From the NCBI GenBank assembly GCA_023014365.1, contig JAEBUN010000007.1, positions 372,001 through 436,000 of the forward strand: a stretch of DNA of 64,000 nt. The letters are read 5' to 3'. The notes below the pieces were generated by a model. The model saw only the letters and a list, made by a program, of their open reading frames with translations. It was not told the origin of the DNA and ran no database searches. The stretch is from Lepiota brunneoincarnata. Taxonomy: Eukaryota; Basidiomycota; Agaricomycetes; Agaricales; Agaricaceae. Position numbers and translations under genes: made by a program. Below are positions 46,579 to 57,840 of the stretch, one piece after another; the stretch's first letter is position 1; each line of letters opens with the position of its first letter.

Positions 46579-48274
46579 TTACAACCAAGCGCATTTCGAG
46601 TTGTCTCGTGAAGAAATCTCTTGCATGAGGTAAATTTCGACTTCTCGTCCAAAATTGCTCACAACAGGACCTTCTGAGGCCTTGGACGCGGTTACCTTAC
46701 GGAGCTCCAGAATACTGGCGACCTGATCAACAGACATTTAAGACAGATTGGGTAGGGCACAGACTCACAAGCGACAAGCCTGCAGATCGACTCCGTAAGT
46801 CATGTAACAAGAAGAATCAATGGAGAAGCGTACCAGAGTATTTGGGAGAAGCAACACTGCGGTGAAGCATTGTGCTTCCCAAGGCCTATAGTGCCTGAGA
46901 GTGTGTTTGCTTTTAGCGATACTGGTATTGCAAGATGGACCACTTGCCCTAGAAATGATACCAAAACCAGAATGTTGAAAAATACCATAAAAAGGAACAA
47001 GAAAACTCCTTGGGCCCTCGATGTAGATATTACAGTGGGATGAGCAAATGAATCACCAACCCTGTCGTAGAAACACTCGCGGGAGCTTGCCTTCAACGCC
47101 TATTACCTGGACTGCATGCTACGAGTCCCAGACCCACGTCAATACAGTTGGCATCTAAGAATCATAAAGTGACAAACCATCAAGATGAGCACGATAGAAA
47201 TGCAGTCCAAAGCGGTTCCTGCGAGCTAAACCAATCCCGTGGGTGGGTGCTTCCAGTGGTACACAACCTATTCACTCACGACTACATACTACCGGTGTGG
47301 TGCCGATCGATCAGCCAGCGAAAAGGGAGGTATAGAGCACGTACGCCAATCCGCCGCTTGCCCATTGTATGGTCTCGGAAGCACCCTGATCGCCCAAACC
47401 ACTCAAAGACGTTCCGCTCAAGCTTCCTGGTTGTTGTATAGCCCCAAAGTTGAACACCAACGTAAGCGCACAAACAAGTGGCGAGCAGAACAAGAATCTT
47501 TTTCTTTCGTCCTGTATATGCATATGCCCGAACGACGAGTATGTCTAAACGTGTTATTCGTCTTTTGAAATCAATATCCGGGTTTCATTGGTGGCTTACA
47601 GTGAGGGAAAAATTGCTGGTATGTTTATTGTGCAGTCAGCGGCGACTTGGGATTGGGGAGATGTTATCGGCGCACCAAGACCATAAAAATGAGGTGTTGA
47701 ATCAGGATTATGGCGGGCCCACACTCCTCCAGGCTGTGGTCTAACACCAAAGCCCATATGATGACAGGCCATAGCACTAATGGAAAGTAACGACACAAGA
47801 GATATATACACTTGAGGGCTGTCCATGATCTTGATTGATAAACCTGCCGATACAATTCAATGGGCTGGATTATTATGACAGTTGGAACGGGGACAGACAA
47901 ATTCGACCTCGCGAGGGAGCCTTCAGGAGATAGTGAGCGGAGAAGATTGCGATGCAGAGCAAAGTAGTCGTACACCGCCAAAAAATCCCAGAGTACGATC
48001 GCGTCTAGTCAGCAGGTTGGCCTCAGTGCTTTGCAGATTGCTACGGACCGACGACTTACAACACCCTGAAGATATCATTACAATTATGAGTGACCTTTGA
48101 GTGCAAAACAACCAACGTACCAACAACGAAATATCTCATTCTAGTATTTTCGCCGCATGGGATCGACGGATGTTGATAAGCTGTTGTTGTCTGACCAGGA
48201 AGTGGGATAGCAGTTACATACGACTGGATTTGGGTGAGTGCATTAACCGCACGTTCGGGTGATATTTGCGGCAT
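46579..48274 (-). CDS. Second DUF6533-type seven-helix membrane protein
   Basis: Same class as the gene at 11.6-13.2 kb but opposite strand and divergent sequence. Start ATG at 48274 (MPQISPERAVNALTQIQS). Small exons join by GT/AG sites as MRYFVV, DAIVLWDFLA, PIELYRQ, VYQSRSWTALKCIYLLCRYFPLVLWPVIIWALV, the N-terminal DUF6533 core with its LWD and RY landmarks. Later exons contain LVVRAYAYTGRKKKILVLL near 47530 (the RAYA motif of the third loop), a hydrophobic exon FFNILVLVSFLGQVVHLAIPVSL near 46990, and ILELRKVTASKASEGPVVSNFGREVEIYLMQEIS near the C-terminus, TAA at 46579. The internal joins between 46650 and 47300 are less certain. Function unknown. Confidence 0.7.
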
Positions 48275-49088
48275 TGGGAGAACGCCGGTTGGGGGAGAGA
48301 CACTGAAATGATTTTGGTGGGTAACCCAAACAAATAACTCCGCCCGTTGTTTTTCTCCGCTCTGGTGCTGGACGGTGAATTCCCGAATCACGGCTGTAAA
48401 CGGACGAAAAATACGAAGGATTGAAGGAGAAAGCGAGGGGTGATCGGGTAGGAAAGGGCAAGATGGATGTTAAAAAGCAAGGGAAGGTAGGGGGATGAAA
48501 TGGCACCCTGCTCAAACCAAGACTAGGGTGGATCAAAATATTCAACGGGGTCTGAATCATGTTGAACCTAAAGTTGCTTTCGATTATTTAATGGGTGCGG
48601 GTCTGGGTCTCCACGACGCCAGGTGGCGTACTGTAGTGTATGGTCTATTCCCACATTAAATTCTACAATGTCTACAGTGGGAAGGGTGGGGATGCATCAA
48701 CTGTGGTTATACGGGGACGGCATAGGACCAAGTGCTGAAATTTGAATTGTGGAGGAGCGGAAAAATTGTTGCATGCCATCAATAACATGAGCTTATAAGG
48801 TTATGATGTTACCGTCGTAGCGACGTTCATGACAGAACCACGGCGGATTTTACAAGGGGCGTCCTCGATTGCCAGTCCGTTGGCGGAATGTTGTGGACAC
48901 CAATAACGGGGTTCAACGTCCAGGCCTCAGGCACCAGCGCGTTGACGGGAGTACGTACTCGGTTCAGGTTCCGTCCGAGTCTCGAATAACGCAACCGTGA
49001 CAACACTTTCAACTTTCAATTTTATTTTAAGGCAACCCCGCTAATAAAAGTCACAACAAGGAAATGAACCAGAAACAGTTACATCAAT
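48275..49088. other. Intergenic stretch
   Basis: Between the DUF6533 gene start and the 3' end of the chromodomain gene, both minus. No recognisable gene or element. Confidence 0.45.
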
Positions 49089-50455
49089 TTATGACCTCGA
49101 GACGTTCTGATATGGAAGGCTCGCGGACGGGTATTCTGCAAGGAATAGTCGCTCGCGTTCGTTCGCCATCCATCTAGGATGTTGAGTGATCAGTCATTCG
49201 TTGATGGTTGAAAATAGTCTCCTCACATTAGGAGCTCGTTAACATAATCCCGGATAAGATGGACACTCTCTGTGTCAAGCGTCGAGCTCGCAATCATCTG
49301 TGGGAGTGACACTATAATCTACATGTTAGCCCGTAGTAACCACAGAAGGGAGGCTCAGCAGACGAACCAAGCATGCGTAGGAAGTGCTCAGCTCCGTATA
49401 TCTGGCTCATTTCTTTTTCTTGCCCAACTATGACGTGGGCGCCTGTAATATACTGCTTCCGAACGCTGCCGTACTGAGGTCGTTCAAATCGGTAGAGCAG
49501 GTTGGCCCCTAGAGAGCGGTCGAAGTAGCAGGTTAGGCCGGACACAATTGTGGGGAGGACTAGTTTGGGTTCTCGGAGGCTAGATATGGTGAGACCTGGA
49601 TAAAACTCGTGGAAGTGTGAATGAGACTTACTGTGGAGGCTTGGGGTCCAGTTTGAGCATATACTCCTGCCATTGTTCTAGCAGCTCTTGAATAGTGGGT
49701 GAACGTGGTAGCGAGACGATCTGAATCGAATGTTAATCGCTCTAGGCATATATGCAATAGTAAGGTTACCTGGTTATTCTTCGTGATCGCCTCCCAATCA
49801 TCAACAAGCTGCACTTTCAAGGTATCTGGCATATTCAGCTTCATCTCCGGTTTCTTGCTTGTATCGTCCTGGAACCAAGGAAGTTTACCGTTTCGTCTGA
49901 GCATCCTTGTAAAAGACATAAAAGAAGAGTCTTTACCTCCTCCCTGACCCGTTTTGTCCCTCTTGTCCCGTCTTTTCTTGCGCCTGTCCTGGTTCCGGCG
50001 CCTTTTGTCCCACCCCCGTGCGGCGCTTTGGTCGATGAGGATAGGGGGTTCGATTGTCCCGCGTGCGGAGCTGCTGACTGTTGAAGGCTCTTCTGCAACG
50101 CAAGGTTCTGTTCGTTCAGCTTGAGCAGCCGTGCCACGGGTACCCATTCATCCCATCTGAACCGCCGAAGCGTTGCGGAACAAGCACCCGAGAGGGATCA
50201 GGGATACGAGAAGATAACCAGAATGTAGACTGGAGCATTAGTGACGGTATCTGATTGGAAGGAATAATGGAGGACGCACGTCTGCTTCCATCCTTTGTAG
50301 TGAACGTAGTAGTGTGGTCCGCTGATGCCAGACGGCGTGCTTGTATCATCGTGTTGGATGGGAGGTTTGAGAACTTTGGCTTCGTAGATGAGAGGTCCGT
50401 GATAGCACAGAACGCGTTCATTCACATCGTATGTAATTTCCGTGGAGGAGGTCAT
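49089..50455 (-). CDS. EAF3: EAF3/MRG15-like chromodomain protein
   Basis: Subunit shared by NuA4 acetyltransferase and Rpd3S deacetylase complexes; its chromodomain reads H3K36 methylation. The ATG is at 50455. The chromo barrel has NERVLCYHGPLIYEAKVL, GPHYYVHYKGW and, across an intron, WDEWVPVARLLKLNEQN, retaining the aromatic cage residues. A low-complexity basic linker follows (GTKGAGTRTGARKDGTRGTKR). The MRG domain starts MKLNMPDTLKVQLVDDWEAI, then LPRSPTIQELLEQWQEYMLKL, LTCYFDRSLGANLLYRFERPQY and IYGAEHFLRML. It ends with DTESVHLIRDYVNELLM and NERERLFLAEYPSASLPYQN, TAA at 49089. About eight introns, no damage. Confidence 0.92.
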
Positions 50456-51336
50456 GGTCCAGAGGTCTAAGGTGCGAGGTTAGTTTGGTGAGGTCTGAGT
50501 GCCGTCTCTTTGGCTATTCGTCGTGTCCGGAAAGGGGTGTCGAAAGGGAACTTATAGCGTGTATGTTGAATAACACGGGGGGATGCTGGGTTTGGGGTCC
50601 CGAGGACGGTTCAGGGACGGTTCAGATGTGCAAGGCAAAGGGTTGCAAGGTAAGTAGTGATGGTGGAGTTGAACTTCGTCACAAAAAAACATGACCGCAA
50701 TATAGACAGTCCTAATCATGCTCCACCACACCAGTAACTGGTGGAATTTTATCATGAAAGTTTCAGTATGCTGGTCATAGATATTGGCTCGGCGGAATGG
50801 AGAATTCATGGACATGCACATATTACAAAGCATAGAAAGAACGCTAATACATTGAAAACAACACGAAGTCCGAGAGATGGATGGGTAAGTGGGTGGTATG
50901 AATACAAGGACATGAGATCCTAATACCTGGGCTGTGAGAGTTGATTTGGATTAGGTATGGGGATCTTGAGCAAAATACATGAGTAAAGGTGACCAGTAAA
51001 AATTACTGGGGGGGCGAATGTAGCTAGAGGAAACTTTCAGCTCCGGGGAAATCGAAGCACGGAAAAAGGCCCGGGACCGCTTAGTAGTGGGCGGTCCAAG
51101 AACGGGGGAAAACGCAACACGTTCACGTACAAAACGGGTGGCACTTCAAGAAAGGTAGGGAGCACATTTCTGCATGATGTACCACGCATCTTGATCTCCC
51201 TATAGCAAAGCGAACGCGGCTTAAAGCATGCGTTGCTGCCGACGTCGGACGGCGCCCGAGAAAGGATTAAATCCAAGGTTGTGCCTGATAAGAACACCAC
51301 CATGGACACAAAGGCCATGCCTCAGAACGAATCATT
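50456..51336. other. Intergenic stretch
   Basis: Upstream of the EAF3-like gene and downstream of the kinase gene. Nothing recognised. Confidence 0.45.
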
Positions 51337-52502
51337 CTATCGTCTTTTGGCATTACATGCTTCGCAATAACGTCTTCTGCCACTGCCTTCACTGACACTC
51401 CTGGTTGGGTGCCCCCGAGGGTGAGAGATTTTTGTTGAAGAGCCGTCTGGTACGGTCCAGTCGTAAACACCGTCGTACTCGATCCCAACACGTTCTGCCA
51501 GCCCTCTGAAAAGACGGCGCAGACCCTCATAGTCGGGTAAGTCGTCGAATTCGAGACCACGGGCGTACTTGTAGAGAACGTCGAACTCAGCAGGAATGCC
51601 GACAGTTAGGAGTGCTTCACTGCTGATTTTCGAGTCTCGAATAAGATCCCAGGTAGCAGATATAGGGTTGTAATTAGGGTTCGGCTGTGTCACATCGGAC
51701 ACCCCGGGTGGAGTGGCCGGGGCGCGGAGTTTTCGCCACGGGAGAGTACCCCGGAGGAAGTATATGAGCATGTAGGCAAGCGACTCCAGATCATCCCTCC
51801 TGGAGGATTCGACACCGAGATGCGTATTGATAGCAGCAAAAAGAGACGTGCCAACGCCGTGCGTTTCATCTCGTTTGTAAGGGATATGATGTGAAGTGCG
51901 GGAGTCTCGGAACTTCTTGGCTAGGCCAAAGTCGATCACGTTGACTAGATGTGCGCTCTTTCTGGTGCCCATCACAAAATTCGCCGGCTTGATGTCGCGA
52001 TGGACAAAATTTTTTGAGTGGATGAATTCGATACGTGAAATCTGAGTGGGAGTCAGGATCCATGGAATAGGCGCATGGGCAAAGATAAAGACCCTACCAG
52101 CTGATCCGTGAGGAGAAGCACTGTCTTGAGGGAAAAGTGGCGGTTACACATTTTGAAAAGGTCCTCGAGGGATGGGCCCATGAGGTCGATAATCATGACG
52201 TTGTAATCTCCCTGTTTGCCCGACCACATGATCCAAGGAACGCCAGTTCCACCCATGAGGGTCTTGTAAATTTTGGACTCTTGTTTAAGCGGGCTGTTCC
52301 GCGCGACCGCAGGTTCTATCTTGATGGCGACCTCCTTGCCTGCGATGGTGTGCACGCCTAAGAAAACAGTTCCTGGAAGGCAAAAACGCGGGTTAGGGGG
52401 GTAGAAAAGGGGCAGAATAATAGACGGACCACAACCGCCGTTGGCAATCTCTTCCTCGAGTCTGTATTTTCCGGCAAAGGTGGTGTAGTCGACGGTGGCC
52501 AT
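51337..52502 (-). CDS. Casein kinase 1 family protein kinase
   Basis: Ser/Thr kinase of the CK1 group. ATG at 52502 (MATVDYTTFAGKYRLEEEIANGGCG). A 60-nt intron splits the glycine loop, then TVFLGVHTIAGKEVAIKIE supplies the ATP-binding lysine. SKIYKTLMGGTGVPWIMWSG and YNVMIIDLMGPSLEDLF follow. After a second intron come FVHRDIKPANFVMG, VIDFGLAKKFRD and the CK1-specific INTHLGVESSRRDDLESLAYMLIYFLRGTLPW. The activation segment reads GTSLFAAIN where canonical CK1 has GTARYASIN. After LPW the C-lobe carries an unusual proline-rich stretch (RAPATPPGVSDVTQPNPNYNP) before AEFDVLYKYARGLEFDDLPDYEGL. It ends EACNAKRR at 51337, with no palmitoylated cysteine tail of the Yck type. Catalytic residues are intact, but this is a divergent paralogue. 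Confidence 0.9.
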
Positions 52503-53432
52503 TGAGGTTGGGATGGAAAGAGAACAAGTCTATTAAACATATTCAAGGGTGCTCACAATTACCCAAATTGGGACACTCCAACTTCAACCGCGTTCATTAG
52601 TCAGCTCGGCTTCTCGGCATCTAACACGATGCGTCACGCACTGTGACTTGTATCTCTGCCTCATGCCATCGATTCGCTTGGGCCCAAGGATTCTCGGATC
52701 ACTTTGTATTCGAGTCTTACAACAGAGACAACATGTTTTTTCTGATTGTCTTGCTGCATGGCATATGTAAGACTTGAGACTCAGGCCTCAGGACAAGCGC
52801 CTCGCCCACCGTCACTTCTTACCATTTCTTCCCCTGTTCTCTTATCAGACTAGACCTTCATATAACGTTAATGAAAAAAATTTATCTGTCCTGGAACTTT
52901 CTTGTTTTTTGTCTCTTCTAAGCCGGCGTGGAGTAGCTGTGTACAGCTCCTCTTTTCAAATCTGCGTTAATTTTGCGACATCACCCGGACACCATTTGTG
53001 CACCGGCGCAAAGTTGGAATAGAAGGTTAAGCCAGACTCTCCATGGCCGTCCAGCGGGATACACGGGAGACCTTGTATCTGGACACAAGAGTTTTCAAGC
53101 CTCAATGGCCGAATCATGAAATTACGTTATAGTACGGACAAACCACTGAATAACAGGACAATAGAGACAAAAATGAGGCTGTGGACCTGGAAGGGAAAGT
53201 CGTAAAAACTAATCAAGTGATGGACAGTAAGGCCTACCCAACAGGAAACATCTAGGCTTTCTTCGTGTATGCCGTAGGAGTGAGGCGGGTGGAGAAGGTC
53301 TGTAGAGCAGGAGGAGGTCAGGAGGGTGCGAGAACCAATGAATCGCGACTTACCAGATAACGGCACGACCTATCCGGAGGCGATTACTCACCTCCGCGTT
53401 GCTGAGGAGCCACTCCTAAAGGAGGTCGTTGC
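52503..53432. other. Intergenic stretch
   Basis: Between the MAGOH stop and the CK1 start. No gene, RNA or repeat recognised. Confidence 0.45.
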
Positions 53433-54205
53433 TCAAATGGGCTTGATCTTGAAATGAAGGGAGATGAGGGAGAAGATCAAGCACTGGAGAAAATGATCAG
53501 ATATGCTAGGCGTATCTGGGTAATAATTGCGAACCTTGAGATCTTGGACCAGGTAGTAAAAGACACGAAGGCCTTCAGGATCCTCGCTGTCTTGGATGTC
53601 AACCAGGGAACCGATCTTGGCGGTCTGAGTAGGATTAAAAATTAGTTCGTTGGACGGGACAGATTGCTGGCACTCACTTCAAAAGCAATGTGGTCGTTGC
53701 CAACGCGGATTTCGAGTTCTTGCTTCCCGACGATGTTTTTCTTTGGCCAATTAGTGTCGTCTTCCCTAGAAGAGGTGTTAAATCGTCGCATCTGCGTGCA
53801 TTGTGAAAAAGGGCAGACTTTGTGATTTCGCTAGCCTCGATGATGCGCTTCAGCTCCTTCACGACTAATGGACCAATCCACACTAAAAAGGAACATTCAA
53901 AACTCATGATCAGAGCAGGGTAAATGGTTAGCGCGTACTTTCTTTGCGGATCAGACTATCATTACGATAGTTGGAATTGTTGGCATATCGCAAGCGGCCA
54001 TGAGAATACTCGAATTCAAGGAACTCGTGGCCGTGTTTTCCAGAGTGACCGGTACTGTGAGGTATGAGGTGTTTGTTTATTGTACGAAGGATACCAGAGT
54101 AAACCCACTAGTATCTGCGAGTAAGAATTAGACACTGCAAAAATGCCGACAATGCATGTCGAGAGCATACCTGAGGTAAAAGGGGTCGTTGTCGGTGGAG
54201 CTCAT
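53433..54205 (-). CDS. MAGOH: Mago nashi homologue (exon junction complex)
   Basis: Core exon-junction-complex subunit that pairs with Y14 on spliced mRNA in the nucleus. ATG at 54205 ([12 protein letters not shown]), then [39 protein letters not shown], almost the metazoan sequence. [17 protein letters not shown] follows, then [59 protein letters not shown], and the last exon [16 protein letters not shown] with TGA at 53433. Five or more short introns in about 770 bp. Its presence fits an intron-rich genome. It shares a 120-bp divergent promoter with SUS1. Confidence 0.95.
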
Positions 54206-54267
54206 GGTATACGATCACAAGTGTTGAGTTTGAAGGGGGCAAAAGGAATTTTGATGACATTTGAGAA

Positions 54268-54276
54268 CACGTGATC
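54268..54276 (+). promoter_or_regulatory. CACGTGATC box in the MAGOH/SUS1 divergent promoter
   Basis: Palindromic CACGTG core plus ATC, located 63 bp upstream of the MAGOH start and 50 bp upstream of the SUS1 start. Identical to the nonamer between Argonaute and PTC7. Role inferred. Confidence 0.4.
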
Positions 54277-54325
54277 CAAAAGCACACGGGCCAGGGCACA
54301 AGCTGTTAACCTCTTCCGACTCAAT

Positions 54326-54759
54326 ATGCCGGTGGCAGAGGCAGAGACATCGCTGTATGCTCAGCTCCGGCAGTCTCTGGTGGAAAGTGGAGAATGGGAC
54401 CAGTTCGTTTACTATGGTTGTTTCTTAAAGTTCTGGGGCTAATGAAGATTTCCTAGAATTGAGGCTGTCCTGCGGGAGCGTTTGAATGATGTTGCGTGGC
54501 TGGATGAGGTGAAGAGCGGAAGCAAAGGTAGACAGCAATACAGAAATAGGAAACTGGTACTCAATGTCGACAGAATACTCCAGGCGCATGGATTTTCAGG
54601 CTGTCCTCGAGCAGGTGACCCCGCAAGCCCAAGGCAAGTCTCACTTCTTATTCCCCCTTATATCATTGCCAACCTATATCTCAAGTATCTGTTCCTCTGG
54701 AGATCAAAAGAGAGATGACAACATTAATTAGGCGGTGTGTGGAAAAGAAATTTGGGTAG
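54326..54759 (+). CDS. SUS1: SUS1/ENY2 homologue
   Basis: Small helical subunit shared by the SAGA deubiquitinating module and the TREX-2 mRNA export complex. Four exons (54326-54402, 54457-54527, 54574-54633, 54686-54759) total 282 nt, 93 residues. The product reads SLYAQLRQSLVESGEWDQIEAVL, RERLNDVAWLDEVKSGSKEYS, RRMDFQAVLEQVTPQAQ and VSVPLEIKREMTTLIRRCVEKKFG. It has the five-helix ENY2 pattern including 'RQ.L.ESGEWD' and 'E.VTPQAQ..VP..IK.E'. Introns 1 and 2 are GT-AG; intron 3 needs a GC donor (GCAAGT at 54634). Divergent from MAGOH, and 106 bp upstream of the uS10m start on the same strand. Confidence 0.92.
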
Positions 54760-54865
54760 ATACTCCGGAATATAATACCTCTGCGTCATGTCACGGAGCG
54801 CGATGCGTGGGAAGTCCTGCCAGATTTTTCTGTTCAACCACAGTTCTACTTATTTCGTCCACCCA

Positions 54866-55511
54866 ATGCTCAGACTCCCTGTTGCCTCGCAGACTTTGGC
54901 CATCGCCCCGAATTGGGCCAGGTGTAGGAGTATAGTCCACCGGTGCGTGCCAGAAGCATTTGGAAATGGAATAACGCGGTTCATCTGCAAGCAGAGCCAA
55001 CGGTGTAGCGCTCGGACGCACTCTCCAGCTCCCTCACTTCCACCCCCGTACACATGATATCCCTGTCGCCAGCATCCATTTCCGCTCACATCACATCCGT
55101 CTGCTCGACCTTTTCACCCACTTCGCCACACATGCAGCATCGGCACTGGGTATATCGACATCCAAGGTCGTGTACCTCCCTACACAACGTTCTCTTTGGA
55201 CAGTCGTTCGCAGTCCATTTGCACACAAGAAGTCGCAAGAAAACTTTGAACGGAGGGTACACAAACGCGTTATCAAGGCATGGGACGCGGACCTGGAGGT
55301 TGTGGAAAAGTGGATCAAGTACCTGAGGAATCATGCATTAGGTGGTGTAGGCATGAAGGTGACGAGGTGGGAGCATTTGCCGGTTGGGGTTGGCCAGACG
55401 AGGTACAAGCATGTTGTGCTGCGACTCGAGTCGGGTTCGTCGGCGGAACAGGTAAAGGCACTAGGAGAGAAAATCCTGGTGGAGGAGCTGGGGTCAAGTG
55501 TGCCTGTATAA
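54866..55511 (+). CDS. RSM10: Mitochondrial ribosomal protein uS10m
   Basis: Small-subunit mitoribosomal protein. Two exons (54866-54942, 54992-55511) join in frame to 198 residues. The N-terminus MLRLPVASQTLAIAPNWARC is a typical import sequence (hydrophobic and basic, no acids). The body has HFHPRTHDIPVASIHFRSHH, IRLLDLFTHFATHAASALG, VYLPTQRSLWTVVRSPFAHKK, SQENFERRVHKRVIKAWDAD and HALGGVGMKVTRWEHLPVG, the S10 fold with the fungal C-terminal extension. The intron uses GTGCGT and ends GCAAG. Start chosen because it gives both the import signal and the frame. Confidence 0.92.
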
Positions 55512-55790
55512 GTACTTACGGGAAAGGTTATTTGAGAGTTCGGTTCAGCAAAGCTGATGGGCACATGAAAACACGCATGTTATGTAGGCACTTGTAAGGT
55601 TTCTTGCCGATACTTAGGCAGTGGCAAGAGTCCATCTGACCCGTACTCGTGCCATTGCCTATCTAACCTACCAATTTCTCCATCAGATCTTGTAAAGCGG
55701 GCATGCAGAGCACGAAATAGATCATACCACAACGTGACTATGTTACACGAAAGACATTAAGCCTACAATGATGAATCTACAGTCGAAGCT
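55512..55790. other. Boundary between gene-rich and repeat DNA
   Basis: Short unrecognised stretch with ordinary CpG content. The CpG-poor repeat island starts close to its right end. Confidence 0.5.
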
Positions 55791-55819
55791 GTCTTAACCC
55801 ATAATCATCATAACCCATA

Positions 55820-57440
55820 TTCTATGATACCCCATAGGTTTTTCTTCCACCAACTTGGTTCACAGAGGTTTTAAGGTCAAAACCCATAACTCTGTCACAC
55901 CCCTTGACCCATAGCTCTTGCAGGGTGAAGGCCCATAGTGCTGGTACTGTGTATAATAGCCTTGGTAGAGTAGAAGCAAACATGCTCCCTAAACGTAAGA
56001 GCATGATCGAAATAGAAGCCCAAGTACCTCCAATAGGTCTTGGGCCAAAGGGGGGAATTGCCAGTGAACAGGGGAAACCCCAAGTCCACTGGAGGGTTCT
56101 CACTGGACCAATCCCATGAGAAATGAAACAGCTCAGACTTGTCATGCTCCATAACAAGCATGAACTGGGTGAATGTAAGGGGACACTCCAGACACCTCAG
56201 CAACACCTCCATTAACCCTATTGACACCCCTGTGCCCTCCAACACATTATATATCCCTCCCTTCAAACACTCACACTGCAAACACAGCCAGAATATTCCA
56301 TACACTCCCTCACTGTCCAGATAAAACCCTCCCTCATTCCCTCTCATTCCTACAGACTCTAGACCATCATATTCACATCCCACATTTGTTTCAACCACAC
56401 CAGGCCTTGTGCAACCCCTAGACACCACAGCTAAGCCTGGTTCAATTTATATTGATTATATAAGTTAGGTATATACATAGTTTTGCCTGCAGGGGTTTCC
56501 TCATCCTATTCTCTTAGGATTTCCCTGCAGGTATGTGTCCTGTACATAACTCATAGTTTAATATCACTTAAGATTTCCCTGCAGTTGTTTCGGCTCCCCC
56601 TGAGCTGTCAAGGCCTCCCAGGTTGCCCTAACAGTGAAGGTGTCATAAACCACCTCATAAGATCTGTGGAGAAGGATGCAGTTCACATCCAAGTCCCAGG
56701 CCTGCACTATGATGGTGCCATCGTCAACATAAGACAGGAGTGAGAGGCCCAGCTGAGGGAGTCCCCACTCAATAATATATATGGCTGGGACCAAGTAGAG
56801 ACTGGACAGGACAGGTGAAAGAGCAGACCCCTGGCCCACCCCCACCTCTGCCCAGAACAGTTCAGACAGGAAGGAGTTCCAGGCATAGCTAGTGAACCTC
56901 CCTGTGAGATACAACACAAAGAACCTGCCAACACAAGAGGAAAACCCCTGCCTGGTAAGAATTGCAAGAAGCAACCCATGATTGAGGAATGGGAAGAATT
57001 ATGTGATGTTGAAGGTGAGAACACTTGTCTTCAACCTGCGGGCCCACCTGGCATGGATCAGGTACACAAGATAAGCACCAGCATCTTCAGTGGATCTCTG
57101 GATCACACTGCTGAACTGGTTCAGATGGAATATGCCAAACTTGACAGCCTCAAACTGCAAGCAGTGCGAGATCATTTTCTCAATAAGTTTACTGAGAGTA
57201 TTGAGAAGGACAATCAGTCAGAATGCCTTCAGAGTAGGATAGGAAGGCTTGCCAGGCTTCAGTATGATAACCAATATGCTCTCCTTAAAGTGACGAGGCC
57301 AATGCCCACACTCCATGCAGGCATTAGCGATCTGACAGACCAAATAGGTGTTGAACTGAGTAGAGTCAATAGTATCAGTGACACACTGATCACTAGTCAC
57401 TAGCTTGAGTTGATCAACAATCACTGATGTATTCACATGT
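55820..57440 (-). mobile_element. Degenerate LINE reverse-transcriptase fragment
   Basis: Non-LTR retrotransposon remnant. Reading the minus strand from 57440: HWPRHFKESILVIILKPGKPSY (RT start), then fragments of fingers and palm near 57000-57200. At 56800-56720 comes VGVGQGSALSPVLSSLYLVPA with LLSYVDDGTIIVQ, the catalytic YVDD block. At 56080-55990 comes WRYLGFYFDHALTFREHVCFYSTKAI (thumb side). The pieces lie in different frames with stops, so the copy is dead. No endonuclease domain is seen upstream. CpG is strongly depleted. Confidence 0.85.
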
Positions 57441-57734
57441 TGTTAATAATAGTGTGATTTGATAAGCCCACTGATTTGGTCAAGTGTAAAGGTTCTTCAT
57501 ATGTAACTCCCCTTCACATAATAGGATTTGGCTAGTCTAAGGTCCCATCCTGTCAAAATGGACACAAGGTGTGAAACTTGGTGTCCACTAATTGACCTCC
57601 CCAAGGGATGGGTGTACATAACAACTAATTACTTATATATTATAATTTGTTACTAACTAATAAGTGATCTGTCACTTTATTTAACAATAGGTAACTGTTG
57701 GGCCCACCAGAATAGATTTGAGGTGCATCTACAT
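57441..57734. other. AT-rich spacer in the repeat island
   Basis: No coding remnant, LTR end or duplication found. The composition (ATTACTTATATATTATAATT-like) differs from the surrounding LINE sequence and may be a decayed LTR or spacer. Confidence 0.3.
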
Positions 57735-57737
57735 AGG

Positions 57738-57840
57738 GCCCCTCTAGCCCAGTGGTTTTGATCACTAAAGATGGGGAGAGGTGGCTGTGCATGGCTGCCG
57801 GAAAGGTTGGGGGTTCGATTCTCTCTCATCCTCCATACCT
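57738..57840 (+). mobile_element. tRNA-derived SINE head (A and B boxes)
   Basis: TAGCCCAGTGG at about 57748 matches the RNA polymerase III A box (TRGCNNAGYNGG). GGTTCGATTCT near 57812 matches the B box core (GGTTCGANTCC), about 55 bp further on, as in tRNA genes and tRNA-derived SINEs. The intervening sequence does not fold into a clean tRNA cloverleaf by eye, so a SINE head is more likely than a functional tRNA. Where the SINE body ends is not clear. Confidence 0.5.

Noticed and set aside
57441..57734. Possible second solo LTR starting TGTTAA
   Set aside because: No matching TAACA end with a duplicated target site could be found.
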